DNA of 64,000 nucleotides from Fortiea contorta PCC 7126 (GTDB lineage Bacteria > Cyanobacteriota > Cyanobacteriia > Cyanobacteriales > Nostocaceae), in assembly GCF_000332295.1 (NCBI RefSeq), contig NZ_KB235930.1, positions 4,739,895 through 4,803,894 on the forward strand, in the 5' to 3' direction. Below, piece after piece: positions 43,510 to 52,626 of this stretch (position 1 is its first letter; the number at the start of each line of letters is the position of its first letter). Made by a program: the position numbers and the translations under genes. A model generated the notes under the pieces. That model was not told the DNA's origin and ran no database searches. It saw nothing but the letters and a program-made list of their open reading frames with translations.

Positions 43510-43998
43510 ATGATTGCTGTCGTGGAACAAGTTTGTTGTGAAGTATCATCCCCAAAAAAACTCCTGAAAATTGGTGAGCTAGCAAAGCAAACTGATGTGG
43601 CAGTGGGAACCATTCGGTATTACGAAGGCTTGGGCTTAATAAAACCAGTTGAAAGAAGTGAAAGTGGCTACCGTTATTACGACTGCGAGGCAATCAACAG
43701 GCTGCAATTCATCAAAAAAGCCCAATCTTTACAGTTTTCCCTGTCCGAAATTCAGCAAGTGCTAGGCATCCGTTCACAAGGCGACCCTGCTTGTCCACTA
43801 GTTCGGGACTTACTCAAACAGAAAATTGCTCATCTTGAGGAGCAGATTTATCGCATGAAGGAACTGAAGGATGAGCTAGAGGCATATCAACAGCGTTGGG
43901 CAAACCGACCCTTGGATAATCCTTGTAATAAAGAGCTTTGTAGCTTGATTGAGGAAGTTGCTTGCTCTGATATACCTGTTCACAATTTACGAGGATAG
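43510..43998 (+). CDS. MerR-family metal-responsive regulator
   Basis: 162 residues: N-terminal Cys pair (QVCCEV), MerR DNA-binding domain (LLKIGELAKQTDVAVGTIRY, GYRYYDCEAINRLQFIKKAQ), dimer helix with Cys (DPACPLVRDLLKQK), and a Cys-containing tail (NPCNKELCSLIEEVACSD). The Cys positions fit MerR/CueR/PbrR-type metal sensing. It has a 20-bp-spacer promoter of its own and is flanked by two more, so it is the likely master of the five-site regulon that includes both copper operons. Confidence 0.88.
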   Translation: MIAVVEQVCCEVSSPKKLLKIGELAKQTDVAVGTIRYYEGLGLIKPVERSESGYRYYDCEAINRLQFIKKAQSLQFSLSEIQQVLGIRSQGDPACPLVRDLLKQKIAHLEEQIYRMKELKDELEAYQQRWANRPLDNPCNKELCSLIEEVACSDIPVHNLRG

Positions 43999-44010
43999 GA
44001 AATTTATGAC

Positions 44011-44042
44011 TTGACTCTATACCCGACTAGAGACTTTAGTAT
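44011..44042 (+). promoter_or_regulatory. MerR-type promoter of the Cys/Met-rich peptide gene
   Basis: TTGACT at 44011, 20-bp spacer CTATACCCGACTAGAGACTT, TAGTAT at 44037, 53 bp before the start codon at 44095. Confidence 0.75.
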
Positions 44043-44094
44043 GGTCTTAGTTTTTCAAATACTACTAGCTTGGCAGAATAATGGAGAGTAAAAA

Positions 44095-44409
44095 ATGAAC
44101 ATTAGTACAAGCGTTAAAACAGCATTGAGCGGAGCCGTTGCCAGTTTTGCATTGCTGACGTTAACCACTACTGCTTCCTTTGCAAACACCCCCAAGGAAA
44201 CTGTAACCCCGAATCAATCCGCTAGGGCTATAAGCGAAGCAAAACTAACTCAAGTGCTGACCAGTCAAAAAACAGCGCCAACAAATCAAACGTCACAGCA
44301 GCCAAACCAAACCGGATGTAAGTGTTGCCAAGCAATGATGAATAATAAGCCAGGGATGATGAACAATATGCCCGGAATGATAAACAACCAAGACAGTCCA
44401 TCAAGATAG
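44095..44409 (+). CDS. Secreted Cys/Met-rich small protein
   Basis: 104 residues: GGAGA rbs region, signal peptide (LSGAVASFALLTLTTTASFA), a polar Gln/Thr-rich middle and a compact metal-binding-like tail GCKCCQAMMNNKPGMMNNMP. The C-x-C-C and repeated MM-N-P-G-M pattern look made for Cu(I) or another soft metal. Family not recognised. It is read from a MerR-type promoter. Confidence 0.75.
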   Translation: MNISTSVKTALSGAVASFALLTLTTTASFANTPKETVTPNQSARAISEAKLTQVLTSQKTAPTNQTSQQPNQTGCKCCQAMMNNKPGMMNNMPGMINNQDSPSR

Positions 44410-44500
44410 AGCTTGATAAATCCTCGGCGAGAAACACATTTGAATTTGAAATGTCAGAAAAAAATAGGAATGTTTAGAGAAGTCTCGCCGAAAAAGGCTA

Positions 44501-44632
44501 ATGAAATCATTGCTAAGGAAGTTATCTTATGGTTTGGCTAAGGAACTTAAGGTAAACCAAGATGACTATCGAACTCATTCCTTTTATCCAGAAGCTCAAA
44601 TCAGGCTTGCTTTTGCATTTCATCATAAGTAA
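44501..44632 (+). CDS. Possible 43-residue small protein
   Basis: Open frame MKSLLRKLSYGLAKELKVNQ to RLAFAFHHK between the secreted peptide and the propeller gene, same direction, with AAAAAGG before the ATG. A hairpin CGGCGAGA/TCTCGCCG (44424-44490) precedes it. Could be a real small gene or a remnant. Confidence 0.35.
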   Translation: MKSLLRKLSYGLAKELKVNQDDYRTHSFYPEAQIRLAFAFHHK

Positions 44633-44676
44633 ACAGCTTTATTACAGCAGAAAACTTACTCAGGAGCAACAAAATT

Positions 44677-45717
44677 ATGAGTCAGCCTGACTCAAAAGAC
44701 CACAACATGATGAAATGGATGGGAATTGCTATGGTGGCTTGCTGTGCTTTGCCCATAGCAGTTTCCCTCTTTTTAAGCGGAGGCTTGGGGGTGTGGTTCG
44801 GTCGTTCTATCCAGCAGCCTACTAGCAATCAGTCAACTAACCAGTTACTCTCCACCAACCAGCCAAACAACCAGCCTCAACCAAAGGCTGTAAATGTATC
44901 CCTAGAAAAAGCGGTCAATTGGCAAGTAAATAATCATGTTCATGGTTTGACTGTGAATCGAGATAATCCCAATATTATTTATGTTGCAAGTCATAATGGA
45001 CTCTTGCAACGTTCTGAAACTGGAGAATGGTTTTGGATGGGAAAAGAGCGAGCTGATTATATGGGCTTTACTGCCGATCCAATTAACAGTAAACGCTTTT
45101 ATTCCAGCGGGCATCCACACACAGGAGGTAATCTAGGATTCCAGATCAGTGAAAATCAAGGGCAAGATTGGAAACAAATTTCTATGCCTGGGGTAGATTT
45201 TCATGCAATAGCGATCGCACCGAGTAACCCCAACGTTTTTTATGGATGGCCTGCTTCTGGGGCGCAAGGGCTGCATACTTCTACTGATGGTGGCAAAACT
45301 TGGATTAAACCCCGCATGATAGGATTAGGCGATGCTCCTTTTGACCTTGCAGTTGACCCGCGAAACCCTGAGCATTTGTTTGCAACTACCCGTTTGGGAA
45401 TGTATGAAAGCACTAACAGCGGCAATGACTGGACGTTAGTAGCTAATACACAGGAAGCTCCTGTTATCAGTTTGGCTCTACAAAAAGAAGGTAACAATCT
45501 TATAATGTATGGCTATCGCTTTCTCAAATCAGCACCCGGTATTTATCGTAGCAGTGATGGTGGTAAAACCTGGGCGAAACTTTGGACTGAAACTAATGGT
45601 GTAGTTGTAAAACTAGCGATCGCCCCTAGCAATCCCCAAATATTTTATACGGTAAATGATAATAATGCAGTCTTTCAATCCCAAGATAGCGGCAAGACAT
45701 GGAGAGAACTGAAATAA
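44677..45717 (+). CDS. Membrane-anchored beta-propeller (BNR/sortilin-like) protein
   Basis: 346 residues. A membrane helix (WMGIAMVACCALPIAVSLFL), an Asn/Gln-rich linker, then a propeller built from BNR/Asp-box-like repeats: SETGEWFW, SENQGQDWKQ, STDGGKTWIK, STNSGNDWTL, SSDGGKTWAK and SQDSGKTWRE. This resembles the F510_1955-type glycosylhydrolase-like proteins that often travel with copper genes. No enzyme activity can be asserted. Confidence 0.78.
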   Translation: MSQPDSKDHNMMKWMGIAMVACCALPIAVSLFLSGGLGVWFGRSIQQPTSNQSTNQLLSTNQPNNQPQPKAVNVSLEKAVNWQVNNHVHGLTVNRDNPNIIYVASHNGLLQRSETGEWFWMGKERADYMGFTADPINSKRFYSSGHPHTGGNLGFQISENQGQDWKQISMPGVDFHAIAIAPSNPNVFYGWPASGAQGLHTSTDGGKTWIKPRMIGLGDAPFDLAVDPRNPEHLFATTRLGMYESTNSGNDWTLVANTQEAPVISLALQKEGNNLIMYGYRFLKSAPGIYRSSDGGKTWAKLWTETNGVVVKLAIAPSNPQIFYTVNDNNAVFQSQDSGKTWRELK

Positions 45718-45904
45718 ATTTGAAGTCTATCAACATAGCTATAATAACTTGAAATACTAATCGCTCAAATCTGCAATCAAGGCATTTTGAACGTTAGGAT
45801 TATTTGCAATTAAATTACAGTTCAGCCATTACCTTAGTTAATCAGTAGAGAGTAATAATGATAGCTTGAGCAACGCCAGCTATAGTTCTAGAATTGAGAA
45901 AATA

Positions 45905-46190
45905 ATGATGGCGAAGATACATACTGTAGCGTTAAATACAAAAGGTTCTCCAGACTGGTATAAACGCTTATTTGCCTGGATAATGGCTCATGGCAACGCT
46001 AAGTACGAAGAGGAGATAGCTGACAGAAAGCGAGTTTTGTTTGCCGAACTGCATGGTAATGTTTTAGAAATTGGCTCTGGTACGGGCCCCAACTTGTCTT
46101 ACTATCCGTCCGACATTCATTGGATTGGTATTGAGCCAAACCCTTTCATGCATCCGTATCTACAGCAAGAAGCTGAACGGCTCGGCTTAG
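45905..46190 (+). pseudogene. SAM methyltransferase, N-terminal fragment
   Basis: Begins MMAKIHTVALNTKGSPDWYK and reaches motif I (VLEIGSGTGPNLSYYP) and the acidic loop (IGIEPNPFM), then is cut at QEAERLGLA by the ISAs1-like element at 46191. Related proteins are about 210 residues, so more than half is missing. Confidence 0.75.
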
Positions 46191-47348
46191 CAGGGCTGTT
46201 TCATTCCACAAGGGCAAGAAGTTGGTCAATATCATGAGAGAGAAATCTTTGAGCAGTTGTGATGGAAGTATGACCGTTTCGGCGGAGGATGTTGAGAGCG
46301 AGCGCTCTCAAAATAGAAAGATTTGCGGGAGCGTTGCCAAGACGGATTGTGGAAGTATCTTCTTTGAAAACAACGTCTTTGACCCAATGGAGGCAATTTT
46401 CGATACCCCAATGACCGCGAATACCGAGAGCAAACTCCTTGGCTGTACAAATCAAACTGCTAATGTAACAAACAATTTCATGATATTTCTTACCTTTTCT
46501 CGTGCCAATTCTTTCGACCCTGACTAAAGATTGTATTCCAGTCCATGCTGGGTCAATTCCATTAACATCATGAAAAACTTCGACAATACGTGTTGTAAAT
46601 CTATCTCTAGTTTTTTCTATCTCAACTACACGAGAAGTTGGTTTTTTGGTAGCGGCAATGCGTTGAATATGGCTATGTAGTTTGGGCTGATTCTCTTTAA
46701 CAGCAATGACATAATCATTGCCACTTCCTATAATTATTTGGCAAGTTTTTTTTGGCAATGTAAGGAATCAAAGCTCAAAACTACACCTTCTAGACCCAAG
46801 GCTGTGACTAGCTCCTGTACAACTTGGATTTCGCTTTTGAGTTGGTTCTCAAATTTCTCCATCCCGATACCTAGCCCTTTTTTGCCAGCAAATACTGATA
46901 CTATGCTCACAAAATTCTGATGAGATGAACTATAGTTTTGCACTGTACCCTTAATACTTTTACCGTCTATTGCACACCATTCTGATACTTCTAAATCCAC
47001 AGACTTTTTGGCCCATTCATTAAATTTTTCAGCTAGTTTATCGAAATCTACTCCCATAATTACACGTCGGATTGTCGAATATGAGGGAACCCCATGTTTT
47101 TGGATTCCAAATATTTCTATGAGCGCCAGACGATGCCGTTTGACAAAATCTCCCCATGCACGATACCCAACATATCCACTCATAGTGCCCATTATTACAA
47201 ACAGCAACACTAGCCAAAGTGGATGTCTTCGACCATCAGTCGTTCTAAAATCTTCAACCCGCTGTAGTTGTTCAATCAAATTTGCACCCATGATTTTTTC
47301 CCCTCAACACTTGCAATTTTACCTGTTTTAGGGAATGAAACAGCCCTG
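46191..47348 (-). mobile_element. ISAs1-family element, 1158 bp
   Basis: Inverted ends CAGGGCTGTTTCATTCC (46191-46207) and its reverse complement (47332-47348). No target duplication: the left flank is a methyltransferase gene and the right flank a restriction endonuclease gene, so sequence was lost next to the element. Confidence 0.88.
46201..47291 (-). pseudogene. ISAs1-family transposase, frameshifted
   Basis: N-terminal part 47291-46734 has LVLLFVIMGTMSGYVGYRAW and EWCAIDGKSIKGT; the C-terminal part 46758-46201 has NDYVIAVKENQPKLH and GHWGIENCLHWVKDVVFKED. The frame breaks around 46740, within a T-run. Confidence 0.82.
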
Positions 47349-47703
47349 GGGGCGAGAGGGGAACGATGCTATCGATCTAGATAGAAATGAATACGAATTA
47401 AAATCAATCAATATTGAACTCACAAAAGGGTTCTCAACCCACCACCACATGAACCCTATTATCATTAACAAATATCGCCAGGTTGATTGGATTTTTGCCA
47501 TTTATAAAAATATTGAAATACAAGCAATTTATCGTCTCAAACCAGCAAACTTAGAACCGTTTTATACTCTTTGGGAAACCAAGTGGCACACCGATGGACA
47601 GAAGGACATTAACAACCCAAAAATTCCCTTAAAATATGTCGTCGAGAATGGCGAATTGCTATATGGCATTCCTCCTAGCATCTTGACCAAAAGAAGACGA
47701 TGA
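47349..47703 (+). pseudogene. PvuII-type restriction endonuclease, N-terminus missing
   Basis: The frame from the IS edge reads [20 protein letters not shown], then [24 protein letters not shown] and [12 protein letters not shown]. This matches PvuII (CAGCTG) closely from memory. The catalytic residues equivalent to Asp58, Glu68 and Lys70 (ND, YELK) and the HHH segment are kept, but about the first 50 residues, which form the dimer part, are replaced by IS sequence (a new ATG at 47335 lies in the IS end). No cognate methyltransferase is present, so the protein is presumably inactive. Confidence 0.8.
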
Positions 47704-47741
47704 TAACATCTAAAGCACTTAGTTTAATCACATTTTATTTT

Positions 47742-48257
47742 TTAGCTCGTGCCATACTTCTGTAAACTTGTTGTCCAATCTGTCAAAACTTTGGGAGAAA
47801 TGTGTTTACCCCGCTCGTTGATTAATGAATCAGCCATTGCCGTCACCTCTATCACTGTTTTGTGTCCTGTCTCTACCATCTCAGTCAATAATCGCAGTGT
47901 TCTGGTGTAGGTAACACCATATGCCTTGCAGGTTTCAACAACTAGCCCATCATCACTAGCACAAATCAGCAATTGATGACGGGCAATGGCAATTGTAGAT
48001 CGATCCGCGATACTTAAAAGGGGCGCTCTGATGCTAAATTCTAGAAAACTGGCAAACATCTCTTGTGTGGAAAGAGTCAGAGGTGTTAAGTATTGGTTAG
48101 CAGCTTGGCGAGTTGGGGGTTCGAGTTGATCTGAGTCTAGAAGTTCCTGGGCAATGTACAACGGACTGTAGTGCTGTTGTAGCCACCCCCACTCGTTCAG
48201 CCAGCGAAAATCAATGAGTGCTGTTGCGTCAAGAATTGTTCCGTTAAGCGACTGCAT
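47742..48257 (-). CDS. PIN/DUF3368-like protein
   Basis: From MQSLNGTILDATALIDFRWL; the ATG overlaps the end of the upstream gene by 14 bp. The 171-residue product has PIN-like Asp positions (ILDATALIDF at the start, IADRSTIAIAR in the middle, SDDGLVVETCKAYG near the end). The tight overlap with the XRE-ImmA gene suggests a coupled toxin-antitoxin-like or element-control pair. RNase activity is inferred only from the fold. Confidence 0.6.
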   Translation of the reverse strand: MQSLNGTILDATALIDFRWLNEWGWLQQHYSPLYIAQELLDSDQLEPPTRQAANQYLTPLTLSTQEMFASFLEFSIRAPLLSIADRSTIAIARHQLLICASDDGLVVETCKAYGVTYTRTLRLLTEMVETGHKTVIEVTAMADSLINERGKHISPKVLTDWTTSLQKYGTS

Positions 48258-49392
48258 AAACCTCATTTTCTTGACGACGCACCCGCAGTTTTTCAACAGT
48301 TAAGTTGAGAAGTTCTGCTGCTTTCATCTCTGAAATCTTGCCCAATTTTAAGGACTGCCAAATTAGAAATTCATAACGTTCATTTTCTGGATAATCATCC
48401 GCAGGCAGTGCTGGTGGTAATTCCATTGAGTTTTGCAAAGATGCACCATCATGTTGCTTTTTATAAATAGCACATATTTTGACTTTCTCTTTAGCAAAAT
48501 CAATGATTTTCATTTCTGCTAAACGATTCAAGATGACTAGGTAGCTCACCCGAAAATGCCGTTTAAGTTTGACAATATCTTGGGTAAGTGTGTACATCCG
48601 CTCAAATTCAGCTTGGGGAACCAGTAGATGACTAGCAAAGTAATCAGCTACTTTTTCTCGTGCTTTTTCTTCATATGAGGTTCCTTCTTCAATCAGGGTA
48701 TCTTGGTACTCTACACGGTGAAAGATTAGGTGTCCAATTTCATGTGCAAGGGTAAATAATTGACGTTCAATGGTGATGTTATGGGTATTTACCAAAACAA
48801 AAGCACCTTCAATATCACTACAAGCACTCAGACCAAAGAAACCTTTAATGGGAACGGAGGAGCGTAAAACTTTTAAGCCGATTTCTTCTACAGACTGAAA
48901 CAGATTGGCAATGGGAGCATCTCCCAAGCCAAGGCGATGACGAAACAAAGCAGCTATTGTCTGAATGTGCTTTTCATTGCCTTCTACTTGATGGCAAGGT
49001 GTACTTTCTGGGGTGTAGGTTGGTAAGCCAACTGCTTGTTCTAGGGCGTTATAAGTTTGCAGCATTCGTAGCACTTGGGCTGCAAACTGGGCATTTTTGA
49101 GGCAGTGCGTTGCGCGGGTTTCCCGCGTTGTAGCAACTGCCGTGTCGAATGTTACATGAGCGCGGAACCGGAAGTTGGGTAGCCCAACACCAGGTGAGCG
49201 TAGCAAGTCATCGAGTGTAATGCCCAAAGCACTCGCCAGAGCAGAGAGGATTTTGCTGTCTGGTAAAGTTTTGGCGTTCTCGTAGTTATTGATGCTCTGG
49301 CGAGTTACCCCGGCTTGTTCTGCAAGTTGCTCTTGAGACAAGCCTAGACTTTTACGGTAGCGGATCAGGTTCGCAGCAATGATCTCTTTCAT
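48244..49392 (-). CDS. XRE HTH + ImmA/IrrE metallopeptidase
   Basis: Start chosen at MKEIIAANLIRYRKSLGLSQ; upstream frame extends to 49470 but the HTH begins here. 382 residues: HTH_3 (LSQEQLAEQAGVTRQSINNY), linker, zinc peptidase motif with HEIGH (LFTLAHEIGHLIFHRVEYQ) and downstream EKVADYFASHLLVP. Such proteins cleave or regulate repressors and act as antitoxin-like controllers of mobile elements. Next gene is the PIN-like protein. Confidence 0.85.
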   Translation of the reverse strand: MKEIIAANLIRYRKSLGLSQEQLAEQAGVTRQSINNYENAKTLPDSKILSALASALGITLDDLLRSPGVGLPNFRFRAHVTFDTAVATTRETRATHCLKNAQFAAQVLRMLQTYNALEQAVGLPTYTPESTPCHQVEGNEKHIQTIAALFRHRLGLGDAPIANLFQSVEEIGLKVLRSSVPIKGFFGLSACSDIEGAFVLVNTHNITIERQLFTLAHEIGHLIFHRVEYQDTLIEEGTSYEEKAREKVADYFASHLLVPQAEFERMYTLTQDIVKLKRHFRVSYLVILNRLAEMKIIDFAKEKVKICAIYKKQHDGASLQNSMELPPALPADDYPENERYEFLIWQSLKLGKISEMKAAELLNLTVEKLRVRRQENEVYAVA

Positions 49393-49507
49393 AGCTGATT
49401 CTTTCCTGTAATCGCTAGACGTGTCAAAGTTGTTGACACTATTTTCTCTAATTATAATATAAAATGTCAAAGCAGTTTTACATCAGTCTTAAGGAGGTGA
49501 TAAAGAT

Positions 49508-49675
49508 ATGGCCAAGAATACAGGCAAGGGCTATCGCCGTGGTGCTGTGGATAACCGCAGCCAAACTTACAACAGAGTAACCGAACAATGGGTAAAGCGT
49601 GATGCTGAAACCGGACGGTTTATGGACGTGAAGCAAAACGGAGAACCTTTTAAAGGTGTTCGTAAGGAAGACTAA
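49508..49675 (+). CDS. Small basic hypothetical protein
   Basis: 55 residues, MAKNTGKGYRRGAVDNRSQT to NGEPFKGVRKED, with a perfect rbs AAGGAGGTGATA 5 bp before the ATG. It is divergent from the ImmA gene. Small proteins of this style are common in cyanobacterial and actinobacterial mobile regions; function unknown. A stem TTGCATTCAAT/ATTGAACGCAA follows the stop. Confidence 0.7.
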   Translation: MAKNTGKGYRRGAVDNRSQTYNRVTEQWVKRDAETGRFMDVKQNGEPFKGVRKED

Positions 49676-49999
49676 TACTAAATTGCATTCAATTGTAGAG
49701 ATTGAACGCAACTCGGTATAGGTCTTAGGTTTGGTTTATTGAAGGGGTGGTATTACACTCATAGCCCACTCCTTCAGTTTTCTTCATTATCTTAGTCTTC
49801 GGCTTGAAAATCTAGAGCATCACCATTTACAAAAAAAATGGTCAGTAAATCTATTTCGTTTAGTCTTGGGATATCACAATTTCAGTGTCAAAGCAGGGCA
49901 AATTGAGAAGTCTACCGAGAATCTTCTCGCCAGCCAAAGTGTCCAGGAATCAGAAGCCATCAAGTTGATGAGCGAATATCAGATCGCTCGTGCTTCTGC
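49676..49999. other. Intergenic region with orphan coding fragment
   Basis: Besides the hairpin after the small gene, a plus-strand frame from 49866 (YHNFSVKAGQIEKSTENLLA) runs into the IS at 50000. I cannot identify its source. Confidence 0.4.
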
Positions 50000-51414
50000 C
50001 CATTGGTGTCAACTTAAGCAAAAAGGAACCATAAGATGTAATCTAAGAACATCGGAATTGATGTTCTTAGTGATACATCATGAGTAGAAAACGTCCAGCG
50101 CGAACAGGAAACCCAGATTTGCGGCAGCAAAAGCATGTACCAGCGCCGCCAATAGAGGAAATTGAGAAAGAAATATTTTCATTGCTATCTCCTGCGAGCT
50201 TTAAACCCTTGAGATTGTATGAAAACGAAGAAAAGAAAAAATTCCGGGACAGAATATTAACTCTGCCGATGATGATGGCGATCGTTGTGAGTTTAGTATA
50301 TCGTCAGATTCCGGGATTAAGAGAAGTGCAAAGGGTTTTATGCGAAGAAGGATTGTTATGGGTAGGTCGAATTGAAGTGAGTGCCCAAGCAGTTTCAAAA
50401 CGATTGAGAACACTACCAATCGAATTATTTGCACAAATTTTCCAGCAAGTAATAGAAAGAATTAATGTGCAGCCACAAAATCAGGCAGTCCCAGTGAATT
50501 GGCAGCCAGTATATCAAAGTTTTACAGCAATCTGGATTGCTGACGGGTCAACGCTGGAAGCACTGCGGAGGAAGCTAAAAGCACTCAAAGAACAAGACAA
50601 AACTCTGGCGGGTAAAATTATGATGGTGGTCGAAGCATTTACTCATCACCCCGTCACAACTTGGTATACAGAAAATAGCAAAGTCAATGATAAAATCTGG
50701 TGTCAACAATTACTTGAACGCTTACCCATTGGTGGATTGCTGATTTTTGATTTAGGGTTTTTTAAATTTCCTTGGTTCGATGCGTTCACCACAGCAAATA
50801 AATTTTTTATTACACGACTAAGAGAAAAGACTGCCTACAATGTAGTTCGTTGTTTGAGTAGTAGTCAATTCTATCGTGATGAAATTATCTCTATGGGCGA
50901 ATACCGCTCGAATCCTTGCCATCAAAAAGTCCGTTTAGTTTCTGTGTTGTGGGGTAGAACTTGGTATTACTATCTGACAAATGTACTTGACACCCAAATG
51001 TTATCTTCACAGCAAGTCTGTGAATTATATCGAAGACGTTGGCGCGTTGAAGATGCATTTTTGCTCACCAAACGGCTTTTGGGTCTGGCTTATATCTGGG
51101 TGGGTGATAGTAATGGTGTCCAAATTCAAATTTTTGCCACTTGGATGTTTTATGCTGTTCTCAATCAATTATGTATTGATGTAGCGCTCGCATTGAATCA
51201 ACCTTTAGACCGAATTTCTACAGAGATGGTTTTTCGTAGTTTATACCATTTCTCCCAAGCTGTTCTACGTGGTGATGCCAGTGACGCTGTTCCTTATCTT
51301 GTGGAACATCAAAAGCTGTTTGGATTAGTCAAAACCAGGCGTAAGCGCCATCGAGAGCTTGACGCTTACACTCAACTTTCTTTGGGCTTTATCTTCTTAA
51401 GTTGACACCAATGG
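50000..51414 (+). mobile_element. IS4-like element, 1415 bp
   Basis: Inverted ends CCATTGGTGTCAACTTAAG and its reverse complement. One intact transposase gene. No target duplication is visible. Confidence 0.8.
50080..51405 (+). CDS. IS4-family transposase
   Basis: 441 residues with DDE landmarks: IWIADGSTLEALRRKLKAL, LLIFDLGFFKFPWFDAF and the YxxR Glu region CELYRRRWRVEDAFLLTKRL. Full length and uninterrupted. Confidence 0.85.
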   Translation: MSRKRPARTGNPDLRQQKHVPAPPIEEIEKEIFSLLSPASFKPLRLYENEEKKKFRDRILTLPMMMAIVVSLVYRQIPGLREVQRVLCEEGLLWVGRIEVSAQAVSKRLRTLPIELFAQIFQQVIERINVQPQNQAVPVNWQPVYQSFTAIWIADGSTLEALRRKLKALKEQDKTLAGKIMMVVEAFTHHPVTTWYTENSKVNDKIWCQQLLERLPIGGLLIFDLGFFKFPWFDAFTTANKFFITRLREKTAYNVVRCLSSSQFYRDEIISMGEYRSNPCHQKVRLVSVLWGRTWYYYLTNVLDTQMLSSQQVCELYRRRWRVEDAFLLTKRLLGLAYIWVGDSNGVQIQIFATWMFYAVLNQLCIDVALALNQPLDRISTEMVFRSLYHFSQAVLRGDASDAVPYLVEHQKLFGLVKTRRKRHRELDAYTQLSLGFIFLS

Positions 51415-51617
51415 ACTGTGGGTTGCCCTTGGATTATCCTTTCTAAAACCACTGTGCCTGGACTGACTCGCTGTTCGTCAGAACCTTTAAGCAAGCTATA
51501 ACCTGCTACACCATTAATTTGATAAGCAATTTCTCCCCAAAGGGTATATGTGGTAACGCCAGTGTCCGCATGGTAAACACCGTTAACTGGATCAAGGTCT
51601 TGGCAAGCGATCGCCTA
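51415..51617 (-). pseudogene. DUF499-family ATPase fragment
   Basis: The minus strand encodes TYTLWGEIAYQINGVAGYSL and RVSPGTVVLERIIQGQPTV, which fits the start of DUF499 ATPases (LWGELAYQLGG...SPG...L). Such proteins belong to DUF499/DUF1156 anti-phage clusters. Only 66 codons remain, cut on the downstream side by the IS at 51414. Confidence 0.5.
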
Positions 51618-51668
51618 ACTATCTCCTAAGTACAAAAGAATATTTATTACGCTTTCAATAATATTAAT

Positions 51669-52013
51669 CTGAACTTCCCCAATTGACAAAGGTCAAATGT
51701 GATGCATAGCAAGGGTTTTAAGGATTTTGATTCAGGGTTTACTGGGTACAAATCAATGAAACACCAAGCAAATCTAAAGCCTTTTGTTGCAATGGAGTAG
51801 GTTCGGTAATCTTGTCAAAAATAAAATTGGCTCCTTTAACAGTAGATTCAATTTTATTTTTAGCAATAGTCCCTAAGTCAGCTAATAAAGTTTGAAAACT
51901 ATGAACTGGTAAATCATCTAGGGTACGCTTTTTTCTAGCCTTGGCCTTAGCACTATCACTCTGACTAGCCTTGACGATAGATTCTTGTTTATTTATTGCT
52001 TGTTCCCAATCAT
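51669..52013 (-). mobile_element. Partial IS1634-like copy (right end, 345 bp)
   Basis: Inverted duplicate of 55616-55960, starting at the CTGAACTTCCCC end and breaking off inside the word AATCATC at 52013, where it is fused in frame to the recombinase remnant. Confidence 0.85.
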
Positions 52014-52626
52014 CTATATTTAATTGACTCACCTCATTGCGTCGCAGTAAATTTTCCCACAACAGCCGCAATAGCGCATAATCTCTTTGGCCGTGAACAG
52101 TTGAGCGCTCAATTAGCTGGATTACACTGTTGATGCTTTGAGCATCCACCCCGGTAGTATCTCGATACGCTTTTACCTTTTCCAACTCTACATCTTCTAG
52201 CGTGTAGCTGCACACACCTAACTTGCGGGCAAACTTCACCAACGATTTAATGCTGCTGAGGCGACGGTTGACCGTTGCTTCCTTCAACCCAATAGCCAGT
52301 AGCTTGGCCTTATATTTCAGCACCACCGCCACCGCCCGTTTCTCGGTCAGGTGCAGAAATTCCAACACGCTGTCAACATTTGGCTCAATACCAGTCATCG
52401 CCACAAAAAATTTCCGCAAATCTTTCTGGTATTCGCGCCGGGTGCTGGGTGCGCGAATATTGGCGAGCATCAAAGCAATGACATCCTGTTCATCCTCTGT
52501 TGCGGCAAAATACCGCTCAATTGGGGCTAAGAGAGATTTTTTTAATGACTCTACCGCATCATCAAATCCGGTATCATCGTTTGCTTTTGGGGATGCCCGT
52601 CTGGGAGAATATGGAGTATCAGACAT
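52011..52626 (-). pseudogene. Tyrosine recombinase, truncated by IS1634 sequence
   Basis: From MSDTPYSPRRASPKANDD: SAM-like N-terminal core-binding domain (REYQKDLRKFFVAMTG, ATVNRRLSSIKSLVKFA) and the start of the catalytic domain with the first Arg (LLRLLWENLLRRNEVSQLNI). The HxxR and Tyr parts are gone; the frame continues to 51739 as transposase tail (DDWEQAINKQESIVKASQ). Confidence 0.8.
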
